Of a stretch of 64,000 nucleotides of DNA, positions 44,079-52,805 are shown piece after piece. How positions within the stretch are numbered: the first letter of the stretch is position 1; each line of letters opens with the position of its first letter. A program made the position numbers and the translations under genes. The notes beneath the pieces were generated by a model. That model was not told where the DNA came from. It saw only the letters and a list, made by a program, of their open reading frames with translations, and searched no databases. The stretch is from Actinocorallia aurantiaca (GTDB taxonomy: Bacteria > Actinomycetota > Actinomycetes > Streptosporangiales > Streptosporangiaceae), in the NCBI RefSeq assembly GCF_039533685.1, contig NZ_BAAATZ010000027.1:1-64000 (forward strand). The letters are read 5' to 3'.

Positions 44079-45309
44079 CTACTGAGCGTTGACCTGTTGC
44101 TGCAGCTCACTGATGCTCGTGATCAGAGTGTCATCGGCGAAGGCGAGCAGATCATCGGGATCGATGGCCGTGAGATTCTTGACGGACGAGGCGACCCCTT
44201 GCCGATCTTCGTCCGCTGCTCGCGGATCAGCACCTCCGAATTCGCGTCGACGGCGTCGGCGATGAGGTCCTGCATGAACTCGTACGCCTCGTTGACGGTC
44301 TCGGTGCTGGCGTCCGGGTCCTGCACCGTGGCCAGCCCCATCACCACCCCTGCGGCATCGGCGGGATTCAGCTCGATCATCTGGCCCGACGGCGTACGGG
44401 CCTTGCCCTCCGACAACACCTTCGTGACGTAGTCGGCCCGTTCGGCGCGTCGGGTATGCGCTGCCGCCTCCTTGCGCGCATCCGGATCGGCCAGGGCCGC
44501 GGCCAGGACCGCAGCCCTGTCCTGCGGCCGTTCCAGCAGCGCGTCACGGGCGACGGCTGCGGTCTGCGGGTCGCCGAGAATCGCGGCGCGCATCGCCTGC
44601 CGGTTGGAGGCGATCTCGGCGCCTTGCTGGCACTCGTGCCGATCAGCTCGGCCTCTGCGGCCAGGCTTGCGTTCCACTCCGCCGTCGCCTCGAATATCGA
44701 GAAATACTCCGCCCACAGATCCGGATCGGGCAGTTGCACATCCTGGCCCGGCGACAACTCCTTCGCAGCAAGAACATGCCCTGCCGTCGCTGCCCGCTCC
44801 CACGCCCGCAGATACCGTGACACCCGCGCAGGATCGCAGCCGGCCCGCTCAGCGAACACCTTGATGGTGACCTTCCCGCCGTCCTCCAGGCCGGGCCCCC
44901 TCAAGCCGCCCTTGCGGACGCTGCGAGCCACCATGAGCGCGAACACCCAGCCACCGGCAGCGGCGAATGCTCCGAACGCCTGCGCATCCTGGAGGACCGG
45001 GTTGTGCTCGGGATCGGCGCCGAACAGCTCCTCCAGTCGCCCCGGCACGCTCAGGGCAGCCGGGCGCGTCAGGTCGTGCAGAGCGTGCACGCGGGCCACA
45101 GCCCGGACATGTTCGACGGTGGAGCCCAAGCCCTCTGGCGGCTCCCCCTGGACAAAGTCCACGACGTCCGCGGTCACCTGCCACCGATCCTCACCGAAGA
45201 CCCGCGCCAACTGTTCTAGCAACCGGCCGACGCGGGAACCATCGTTCCACCTGCGGAGCACATCTCCGTCCTGCTTCTCCCAAACGGCTGCTTCGTCAAG
45301 CGTGCTCAT
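44079..45309 (-). pseudogene. Frameshifted gene of unknown function (two frame breaks)
   Basis: Read from MSTLDEAAVWEKQD, coding is good to about residue 227 (AEAELIGTSASK, near 44630). It then continues in a second frame (EIASNRQAMRAAILGDPQTA) to about 44200 (EQRTKIGKG), and in a third frame (ASSVKNLTAIDPDDLLAFAD) to a TAG at 44079-44081. Joined it would be about 408 aa. A helix-turn-helix may lie in FAERAGCDPARVSRYLRAW. Breaks fall near short homopolymers (AAGGGG), so either sequence errors or decay are possible. No family assigned. Confidence 0.6.
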
Positions 45310-45654
45310 GAGCTCTCTTTCGCCACCGATCTCTCGTCATGCGATCAAGGCTCCCAGATCTCCGTCAGCCGGATAGCTCGGTTTTCGGGCAATCGCACGG
45401 AGCGGTCGCCCAACGTGGACGTGCTCCGGCACTATCAAAAGACAGGCCAGTGACAAACACCCGCATCCACCGCAGGAACTCCATAGCCCGTGGCGGGCCA
45501 CCGGTACAGCTGGACGGTGTGGCAGGAGGGGAACGAACGAGCCGTAGTCCGGTGGCGTCCTTCTGGAACGCAGCTGTAAGTCGGACATCGGTGCTGATCA
45601 CTCATCTTTGCTGCTTCAGCCGAGGCCTCCAGCTCCGACGACAGGAGGGTCGTC

Positions 45655-46452
45655 ATCAGCGACAAAAAGCGGAAGCTTCCCGAACGGACGGTCGACAGCG
45701 CACTCGCCATCGAGTTGGCTCGCGCCCACCCCGACGTGCGGGTCTGGTCTCCAACCAACCGGACCACACCTGATATCGATCACCAGGCGTTCACCGGCCT
45801 CGACGTGCTGTGGCTGGAGTGCAAGGGGCTCACCGACACCTACGAGGTGCCCATCGGCATGAGCCAGCTCGCCAGATACGCCAAGAGCTACTCCTGTGAC
45901 GTCTGGTACGTCATCCCGTCCCCACCACCGGCCAGCCCCGACAAGATCGACTGTGACTGCGCAGGCGGGACCACCTGCTTGTCCTGCCCAATCGACACGC
46001 GGACCTACGTCAACCCGATCCCCCTTTCGATCGCCCAACAGGGGATCGCTCTCCCAAGCTCCGCGATTCCTCTGCTGTTCGGTCAGCCGTGGTTCGCGCA
46101 CTGGACCTCGGTGATCTCGGCCAAGAGCCTCCACCAGCAGACACTCATCCACGGCCGACGAAACTTCACCATCGCTCCCGACCCGGACCAGCGACTCAGC
46201 ACCGAAGGCCTCAGCATCAACGGGGCCGAACGGCTCTGCCATTTCCTGAACCTTCGCAGCACCCCGCAGAGCCCCTGGAAGCCAGCGCCAAGGGTGCTCT
46301 TCGAAGCCCTGCCGCTGCAGCCCGAACAGTCCTACGACAGGGAGCGAGAACAACTCAGAGCATCGATGCGGGAGTCTGGCACCAGTGAGCCGCGACCTGT
46401 GCCCCTCAGCCCAAACTCGATCTTCGCGCTTCTCCCGTCCGAGCCGTTCTGA
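45655..46452 (+). CDS. PD-(D/E)XK-like protein with apparent ATC start
   Basis: A 265-aa protein if initiated at ATC 45655: AGGAGG lies six bases upstream and the reading SDKKRKLPERTVDSALAIEL follows. The next possible start, TTG 45715, would remove 20 residues. The N-terminal part has E19 (ALAIELARAH), Asp49 and E-x-K in GLDVLWLECKGL, then a Gln-containing helix MSQLARYAKSY, matching a PD-(D/E)XK layout. Four later Cys (DCDCAGGTTCLSC) look like a metal site. Its 5' region is a 345-bp gap, divergent from the frameshifted gene, in which I see no other gene. Confidence 0.55.
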   Translation: MSDKKRKLPERTVDSALAIELARAHPDVRVWSPTNRTTPDIDHQAFTGLDVLWLECKGLTDTYEVPIGMSQLARYAKSYSCDVWYVIPSPPPASPDKIDCDCAGGTTCLSCPIDTRTYVNPIPLSIAQQGIALPSSAIPLLFGQPWFAHWTSVISAKSLHQQTLIHGRRNFTIAPDPDQRLSTEGLSINGAERLCHFLNLRSTPQSPWKPAPRVLFEALPLQPEQSYDREREQLRASMRESGTSEPRPVPLSPNSIFALLPSEPF

Positions 46453-46603
46453 GCAGGCTCCGGCATCGGCCGGATGCTCCCGTTGGAGAAGCCTGGCAGA
46501 TCCAGACCGGACAACCCGACCGCACCAAGCCGCCGCCCAGGCTCGATCCGTCCCGGTCCGGGCTCGCCTATCGCACCCGCAGGAGCATCCGCCCGTACCA
46601 CAA

Positions 46604-47531
46604 TGAGCCTCTTTCATCCTCGGGCGGCTTGAGCGGTTCGGTGGTTCTGCAGGACGGCGATCGCTTTGACCAGGTGGCCGGCCTTGCCGGGGCTGCACCG
46701 CAGCTTCTGCAGGATGCGCCATGACTTGAGCTGCGCATTCGCGCGTTCGCCGGGTCCGCGTAGCTTGGCGTGGGAGCGGTTCGCCTGCTTCTGCGAGGCC
46801 GGCTTGTTCCTGCCTTTGTACGGAGTGATGACGACCGCGGCCTCGGCTCCCTGATAAGCCTTGTCGGCCAGGACGAGCAAGCCCGTTTTCTCCAGCTCGC
46901 GCAGGATGCCCCACACACGAGCCGCGGTCAGGTCGTGGGTCTTGCCCGGCATCGCGCCCGAGGTCCACAGGATCCGCCCGTCGGGTGCGGCTATGACCTG
47001 CACGTTCATCCCATGGCATTGGTGTTTGACCGAGAAGTACGGGCGGTCGGCCGCAACACGGTCGGTGCGGATCAAAGTCCCGTCCAGGATCAAGTGCGCC
47101 AACCCGTCCTTCTTGGCCTGGCGCAAGGCCGCCGTGAGTTTGGGCGAGCGGGCCGACAGCAGCGCGACGACCTCTTCGACGTAGCGCCACACGGTCGCCT
47201 CCGAGACTCCGAATCCGGCTGCGAGCTGGGCGAACGTCTCTCCTTTGCGCAGGCGAACCAGGACCAGCAGCGCCTGCTGGGCCGGGTCCAGGCGCCGCCA
47301 CCGCGACCGGATCGCCCGGCGGTGCCGACGGACGATGGCGGCCACGTAGTTCAGCGTTGGGCGCGACAAATCGACCGCAGCGCGGTAGAACAACATCCAG
47401 AAGCTCCTGGTGAGACAGGCCGATTGTGGTGATCAACCCGTCTACCAGGGGCTTCTCTGCGTCCAGAGGCGAATCCTCAACCCGCGATCATGCCGTGACC
47501 AACACCCTCCGCCGAGGATGAAAGGGGCTCA
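46604..47531 (-). mobile_element. IS5-family insertion sequence (928 bp)
   Basis: Terminal inverted repeats are clear: left end TGAGCCTCTTTCATCCTCGG and right end, read inward, TGAGCCCCTTTCATCCTCGG, 19 of 20 bases matching. A single transposase gene fills most of it. Flanking trinucleotides (CAA left, GTG right) do not form a target-site duplication. Confidence 0.85.
46614..47396 (-). CDS. IS5-family DDE transposase
   Basis: A 260-aa transposase with a helix-turn-helix (GETFAQLAAGFGVSEATVW) and DDE catalytic domain: LILDGTLIRTDRV (first Asp), VLADKAYQGAEA (second Asp) and RGPGERANAQLKSWRIL (Glu). ATG start has AGGAG seven bases upstream. Upstream bases in another frame still encode MITTIGLSHQELLD, the usual N-terminus of relatives, so a one-base deletion may have separated it; activity is uncertain. 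Confidence 0.85.
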   Translation of the reverse strand: MLFYRAAVDLSRPTLNYVAAIVRRHRRAIRSRWRRLDPAQQALLVLVRLRKGETFAQLAAGFGVSEATVWRYVEEVVALLSARSPKLTAALRQAKKDGLAHLILDGTLIRTDRVAADRPYFSVKHQCHGMNVQVIAAPDGRILWTSGAMPGKTHDLTAARVWGILRELEKTGLLVLADKAYQGAEAAVVITPYKGRNKPASQKQANRSHAKLRGPGERANAQLKSWRILQKLRCSPGKAGHLVKAIAVLQNHRTAQAARG

Positions 47532-47691
47532 GTGTCCGTGCCGCAAGGGAAGCTCAATAACCAACCTGTCGACTGGTGAGCGCCACCCCACCAGGAGTTA
47601 TTCGAAGTCAGCCTTCGCTGAACACTCTCCCATCGACTGAGTCAGGGAAGCCGACTCAAAGGCCAATGCAGCTGTTACGCGTCATGGAGGT

Positions 47692-49806
47692 CTAAGCCGA
47701 GTACTGATAAGGCGTGAGCCGGTTCCCTGTGACGATTCCGACGACCACGGCACGGTCGATCCTGGCCGCTGGTGGGCGGTGAGCAGTCAGCCAGACAAGC
47801 TCATTGAGACGCAACGTGCCCGCCTTGGTCTTGGGAGTCAGATCCAAAACCAGGAGTTGCCCAAAGGGAGCACTGGTGTTGCCGTACTCCGCGGCCTGAG
47901 CCAGATATGAAGTCTCGATGCGGCCTGGGTCGGCGGAATCGCCGTCCTTCTTCATCTCGGTGAGGTACCGCAGCGACCCGAAGTGGGTCATGACATCACC
48001 TCGCCCGAGGGCGAGGTCGATGGGCTCGACGATGACCGCAGACTGAAGAGGTCCGCTTCGCAGCCATCCTGCGAAGTCCATTTGCAGATCGGCCTCCACA
48101 GGCTCGCGCTGGCCTTCTTTCCAGGTCCGCCTGTAGTCGAAGACGGGATTTTCTTTCGTTCCTTTGCCAAAAAGCGTGGTGGTGTTGAGGTCGGCACGGC
48201 TCTTGAGGAACAGCAAAGTCTGGAATACAAGTGCGCTGAAGGTATGACGGACCTGTCCGATGAAGTCGGAATGCTGGGCGAGGCCGTCGACGATCTGCTC
48301 GTAGAGCGGGTTGACGACCGGATCGGCACCAATGAAGCGGGCTTCATCGCCGTCCTGAACGATTCCGCCAAGAGCCATGATCTCTCTGTCGTTGAGGTTC
48401 CGCGTGATCGAAAGGGCGGTTTCTTCTCCGAGTCTCAAGAGCAGCATGGGCGCAAGACGGTAGACCCTGGTTCGTTCGCTCTCATCGTCCTCGGTGTCGT
48501 CTTGGCCTTGTGGTGTCCGGGATGAAGATCGAGAGGTGCTCTGCGAAGAGAGCTGTGTTTCGAGATTGCGCAGCAGGATCTGAGTGCTGTGCACGTCAAA
48601 GCCGCTCGGTGGTTCGTGGTGATTCGCCAGAACTCTGAGCGTCTCCAGAAGTGCGTTCTTGCGCAGGAAGGCGTTGTGTATGGAGGGCTGGACCAATTTG
48701 GCCAAGCCGGTCAACTCACTCTCGCCACCAATTGGGTGAATGGTCCGTGACGCGTTGTAAGCCACCAAAACGGCGTCCAGTGCGCTCCAGGGTTCAACCC
48801 AGGCGTTCGGGGAGATGGCGTCGCCCGCCGCGCGAAGGTTCAAGATCATCTGATACCAGGCGGCCTCTGCTGTTCGGCGAGGACGCAGCCATGTGGGCTG
48901 ATGCAGCCCGATCAACCGCCACGCGTGTGCGTGAAAGCTTTCCTCCAGCCGGCCGGTCGCATCGTGCAGCCGGTCAAAGTCGCCGGCTGCGAAGGCGGTC
49001 ACCGAGTCACAGACCGCGGCGTATGCCTCAGCGTCAGGCCGTGCTTCCTCAGCGCCCGCCACGGTTGCGAAGCGTTCCCGGGCTTTGGCGAGGCTAGCAA
49101 CGATGGTGGGCATCTCGCTGGCGGTGAGAGCAGCGCGAAGATCGTCACACCCGAGCTCGAAAAGTGCATCCGTGTCGGAGGCGGCGTTGGCCGCCAGCCG
49201 CTGGAGCTTGTCGCGGATGGTGGTGCTGATGGCGCCCTCGTCGGGCCAGCAGTCCAACGCGACGCCGAGAACTCGGGGAAGCCGCTCGGTGAAGTCGTCG
49301 GGCGCGTCGGTGGGCAGCTGGTCGATGGCCACCCAGAGCATGTACGGAGCGACCGCTTTAGATACCGCGAGACGCATCGCGCCTTCGAACTGGAAGGCGG
49401 CCAGGATCGGCTCATCGTGGATGCGCTGGCTGAACGTGCTGAGAAGACCCGTGAACAGAGGCTGCGCCAACGCCTGCACGACGGATGAGCTGGTGAGCAG
49501 CTTTTCCAGCGTTGAAGCGAGATGCATCGGACTCGGCTGACCGGCTAGACCCGCTGCGAAGCTCCCCGACAGATCCGCCAGGTCGGTTTCCGCCATGCGA
49601 TCATTCCCGCCGCTGGATTCTCTGTCACCGTTCGCCGACGCTCTGAAAGCGTCGATGACCGCCTCAGCAGCGAGCGCTGCGAAGGGACCAGAGGCTACTT
49701 CAGCGATTTCAGACTTGATCACGTCCAGCGGTAGCTCGATAGACGCGAACGTGATCGGCTGCCCGGCAGTTGCCAGAGCACTCAATCGGGCGTCCATCTG
49801 CGCCAT
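47692..49806 (-). CDS. Putative effector with C-terminal PD-(D/E)XK-like domain (ABC-3C/Lamassu-like system)
   Basis: A 704-aa protein, third gene of an operon after the middle component and the Rad50-like ATPase (24-base spacing). The first 550 residues are helical with no known domain. Residues 570-660 show D604 and E617-M-K619 in GRGDVMTHFGSLRYLTEMKK, followed by a Gln in ETSYLAQAAEYG, a plausible nuclease core. In Lamassu-type systems the ATPase activates a nuclease effector after sensing foreign DNA; that role here is inferred from context. Less GC-rich codon use than core genes suggests transfer. An IS lies 160 bases beyond its stop. Confidence 0.6.
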   Translation of the reverse strand: MAQMDARLSALATAGQPITFASIELPLDVIKSEIAEVASGPFAALAAEAVIDAFRASANGDRESSGGNDRMAETDLADLSGSFAAGLAGQPSPMHLASTLEKLLTSSSVVQALAQPLFTGLLSTFSQRIHDEPILAAFQFEGAMRLAVSKAVAPYMLWVAIDQLPTDAPDDFTERLPRVLGVALDCWPDEGAISTTIRDKLQRLAANAASDTDALFELGCDDLRAALTASEMPTIVASLAKARERFATVAGAEEARPDAEAYAAVCDSVTAFAAGDFDRLHDATGRLEESFHAHAWRLIGLHQPTWLRPRRTAEAAWYQMILNLRAAGDAISPNAWVEPWSALDAVLVAYNASRTIHPIGGESELTGLAKLVQPSIHNAFLRKNALLETLRVLANHHEPPSGFDVHSTQILLRNLETQLSSQSTSRSSSRTPQGQDDTEDDESERTRVYRLAPMLLLRLGEETALSITRNLNDREIMALGGIVQDGDEARFIGADPVVNPLYEQIVDGLAQHSDFIGQVRHTFSALVFQTLLFLKSRADLNTTTLFGKGTKENPVFDYRRTWKEGQREPVEADLQMDFAGWLRSGPLQSAVIVEPIDLALGRGDVMTHFGSLRYLTEMKKDGDSADPGRIETSYLAQAAEYGNTSAPFGQLLVLDLTPKTKAGTLRLNELVWLTAHRPPAARIDRAVVVGIVTGNRLTPYQYSA

Positions 49807-49830
49807 GTCTCGATCTCCCTAAAGGCCGAC

Positions 49831-51807
49831 TCACCACAGGGGCTCGCCGTCCCTTGCTTCGATGATGTTCTCATCTGCCAACAGATCATGCGCCAGACCT
49901 GCATCGGTAGTCGTGATCAAGATTTGCAAGCTGTTCTCCCGCGCGAGACCCTCCAACTCTTTGATCAGCGCATGAGCATCCAGGTCCTGCACCTCCTCTG
50001 CCTTGGGGCTGTCGATCAGCAGGAGTCCGGGGTGGGTCGAGATACCGTGCCGAGCGCCGACACGCAGCAGCGCGACCACAACCGCAATGCGAAGGCGTAG
50101 CCGTTCACCCGCCGCTTGACCGCTGAACCAGCTCTGCGCCCCACCATCGCTAAACACCTTCAAACGTGCCGCACGATCGATGGCGACCCTTTCCAAGGAG
50201 TCGATACCAAAACCACGGCCCAGGGCCGCGATCTCCTCGTTCAACTCCCCGAACAACTCCTCCGCGGCCTTCTTGCTGTCCTCATCCAAGATCACGGTAC
50301 TGGCCTTGAGGATAGTCAGGAGCCGCACCTCGGCAGGATCGGAAGTGAGTTCAGGGATCTCTGGAAGAGCGCTGAGAGCGCCCTCCGCCCTGAGGACCGC
50401 TTCCTGAAACCGCAAACGCTCGGTGACGTTCACTGCTGACTGGGCATCACGGAGCGCCTGATCTGCGTCCTTCAACCGCTCGGTGGCCTCGGTGAGCCGA
50501 TCTTCGGCTTTTTGAAGCTCGCTGGCCGCCGCTTCCTGGGCTGCGGTACTGGCCTTCAGCCGGCCTCGCGCCTCCTCGATGATCTCCTCCGAATCGAGAT
50601 CCTCACCCGTCACCGGCCGAGTACAGACCGCGCACTCGTGCTGGTGGAGTTCCTGAACACGCCTGTCTTCGGCGATGTCCTGGTCGCAGCGCGGGCACAC
50701 TGTGGGATCCAGACCATGGAAAAGCAGGCGTGCGGTGACGCTTTCCGACACGTCGTTGAAGGCCCGCTGGTCCCGCTGCCGGGCCCTCAACGCTCGACGA
50801 TGGGCCTGCATTGTGTCGTCCCAGGCCTCTTGCTCATCGGCCACTTGCGCAGAGAGGGCCCGCGCCCTGGCCGCCAGATCGGGCAGCGATGGCCCCTCGA
50901 CGGCCGTCAGCTGGGAGAGTGCCTCGGCGGCAGATTCCAGTTCTTCCTGGAATCTGCGACGATCCGCAGCCCGCGCGGCGCTCTCCTCCCGGGCTCCTGC
51001 TTCACGATTCCTCACCTCGGCAGCCCGCAGACTGTGCACGGCCTTCACCCGCGTGAGAACGGAGGTGGCGGGAAGGTCTAGGAATACTTGAAGGAGGCGC
51101 CCCGGCAGGCCGTCAACGGAGACATCACCCAAGAGGACCTTGTCGCCGCCGGCCTTCGGATAGATCGAGGAGTAGTAAGCAGGCCATCCGTGAGTCTGGG
51201 TCGAGGTCTCCTGGAGGACGTTGACCAATGGAGCCAGGTCCAAGCGATCCATCATCAACGCCTGAACCTGCTCGGCATAGCTCTCCTCTCCAGAAGCACG
51301 AAGGACAGCGGTGACTTCGCCATTACTGGACGCGTCATGCGCGCCTTCCAAAAGTTCGATACCCGCTGCAGTCAGAACGACGGCCGATGCCAGTTTCCCC
51401 TGATCCAGGGTGAGCCGAACCCCAAGAGGCTGCCCAGCCACCCACGCATCCAAATCGACCTCGGTCAGCCACTTCTGCACGCCGACCTTCAGATCCCGCG
51501 GCGTGCCCCGCAGACACCACGTGATCAACTCCAGGACACTGGTCTTCCCCCGGAAGTTCGATGCGACCAACGCTGTCACGTGCCCGGTACCGAACCTGAG
51601 CGTGCTGTCGAACGGGCCAGGCGCGACAGCCCCGGTTCGAAGACCTGCTACCCGCAGCCTGTGGATCCGGAGCGACCGCGGCCGAGCAGGCGTGTTCACC
51701 AGCGGGAGACCATACGTGGTGAACACATCTCGGACATGCTCGATGCCCACCCTCGCGCGCTGGGCGATTCGGGCCTCGAGAGACTCATCCTCATGATCAG
51801 GCATCAT
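49831..51807 (-). CDS. Rad50/SMC-like ATPase of an ABC-three-component/Lamassu-like system
   Basis: A 658-aa ABC-type ATPase with coiled-coil arms. Walker A is ASNFRGKT (residues 82-89), signature SGQAAGERLRL (from 562), Walker B GLLLIDSPKAEE (Asp599). The middle is heptad-rich, with a double CxxC at the coiled-coil tip: C371-x2-C374 and C392-x2-C395, a zinc-hook-like arrangement. Walker A begins with Ala instead of Gly. The start overlaps the middle-component stop by 11 bases (two adjacent ATGs). Family knowledge: such ATPases sense DNA ends or structures and license a partner nuclease. Confidence 0.8.
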   Translation of the reverse strand: MMPDHEDESLEARIAQRARVGIEHVRDVFTTYGLPLVNTPARPRSLRIHRLRVAGLRTGAVAPGPFDSTLRFGTGHVTALVASNFRGKTSVLELITWCLRGTPRDLKVGVQKWLTEVDLDAWVAGQPLGVRLTLDQGKLASAVVLTAAGIELLEGAHDASSNGEVTAVLRASGEESYAEQVQALMMDRLDLAPLVNVLQETSTQTHGWPAYYSSIYPKAGGDKVLLGDVSVDGLPGRLLQVFLDLPATSVLTRVKAVHSLRAAEVRNREAGAREESAARAADRRRFQEELESAAEALSQLTAVEGPSLPDLAARARALSAQVADEQEAWDDTMQAHRRALRARQRDQRAFNDVSESVTARLLFHGLDPTVCPRCDQDIAEDRRVQELHQHECAVCTRPVTGEDLDSEEIIEEARGRLKASTAAQEAAASELQKAEDRLTEATERLKDADQALRDAQSAVNVTERLRFQEAVLRAEGALSALPEIPELTSDPAEVRLLTILKASTVILDEDSKKAAEELFGELNEEIAALGRGFGIDSLERVAIDRAARLKVFSDGGAQSWFSGQAAGERLRLRIAVVVALLRVGARHGISTHPGLLLIDSPKAEEVQDLDAHALIKELEGLARENSLQILITTTDAGLAHDLLADENIIEARDGEPLW

Positions 51808-52498
51808 CGCCCCTCACCTTCTCCGCCTGGATTGCCCGATACTCCGCCAACCTCGATCTTGCACGCTCCCGCACGGACGAGATACGGCTTCCCCGAACAG
51901 CCTCGGCATATTCCGGCTGCTTGTACTGCCTGTCTTTGAGCTGACTGCCCGTGCCGTTGTCGGCTAGCTGCAGCACCAGCCGAACGCGGTCGATGTAGTA
52001 GCTGAAGACCGGAGCCTCACCGATGATCTGCTCGGCGACCTCTCTGCCCTTGGCGAGGAGGTAGTAGTCGTGCTGCCGGATACGGGATATAGTGCCCCGC
52101 CGCCGTTGGGCCACCAGACCCCCGTAGCGGAGAACGGCAAGCGCGTCCTCCAAGGGTTCGTAAGCCCCGAAGTGATGCCGAAGCATCGGATACCGGCGAA
52201 CCTCCGGCTCATCGGAATCAAGGATCTGAGCTGCTGTCTCAAGGAAATCGTCATCGCCGGTCTCTGCATAGTCATTCAGCAATTCGTTGGCGAGGTAATC
52301 AGGATTCCTCAGCCAAAAATCCAGCTTCTGCAGCCGGACCTGCGAACGGACGACGCCGATGGCTGTAGGGAGCCCGACCCCCTCAAGCTCAGCAGACGCC
52401 ACGGTCTCACAGGCTCCATCGATCAAGAGCAACAAGCGCACAGCATCCTGCTCACGACTCGTCGTCAGATCAGGTTCAACGTTTCCCGCGTCCTCCAC
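51797..52498 (-). CDS. Middle component (LmuC-like) of an ABC-three-component system
   Basis: A 233-aa helical protein. The segment RLQKLDFWLRNPDYLANELL is the hallmark of the ABC-3C middle component, and the Lamassu LmuC protein is related. A winged-helix-like part (AVLRYGGLVAQRRRGTISRI) may mediate complex assembly. First gene of the operon; the 307-bp gap before it presumably holds the promoter, and I see no other gene in that gap. Confidence 0.65.
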   Translation of the reverse strand: MEDAGNVEPDLTTSREQDAVRLLLLIDGACETVASAELEGVGLPTAIGVVRSQVRLQKLDFWLRNPDYLANELLNDYAETGDDDFLETAAQILDSDEPEVRRYPMLRHHFGAYEPLEDALAVLRYGGLVAQRRRGTISRIRQHDYYLLAKGREVAEQIIGEAPVFSYYIDRVRLVLQLADNGTGSQLKDRQYKQPEYAEAVRGSRISSVRERARSRLAEYRAIQAEKVRGDDA

Positions 52499-52805
52499 TC
52501 CTCAAGGGTAACCGCAACACAATTCAGTGATCAGAAGCGATTGGAAAGGCATGCATATTGTGACCTTCTCGACCCACACAGCTTCGACTGCCTGGAGAGT
52601 CGCACCTTTGGGTCCGGCCCGGCAAGACCAAGACTGTTCTGTTTCGGGATCGAGGGAGGCGACTGCTGAAGGCCAGATCGGAGGCGTTCCTCACTCACTG
52701 TCACGACGTGCCCCGAAGGAGGCCTAGACGGCGGACCGTTTACCGGAGACGGCCTGTCGGCCTCTTCCTTGATGTGGTGGGAGCCAGCTGGATTCGAGAG
52801 GAAGG

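Noticed and set aside
45616..47436. A 606-codon minus-strand frame across the IS and the ATC-start gene
   Set aside because: Only its first residues resemble a transposase N-terminus; the rest is the wrong frame of both genes.
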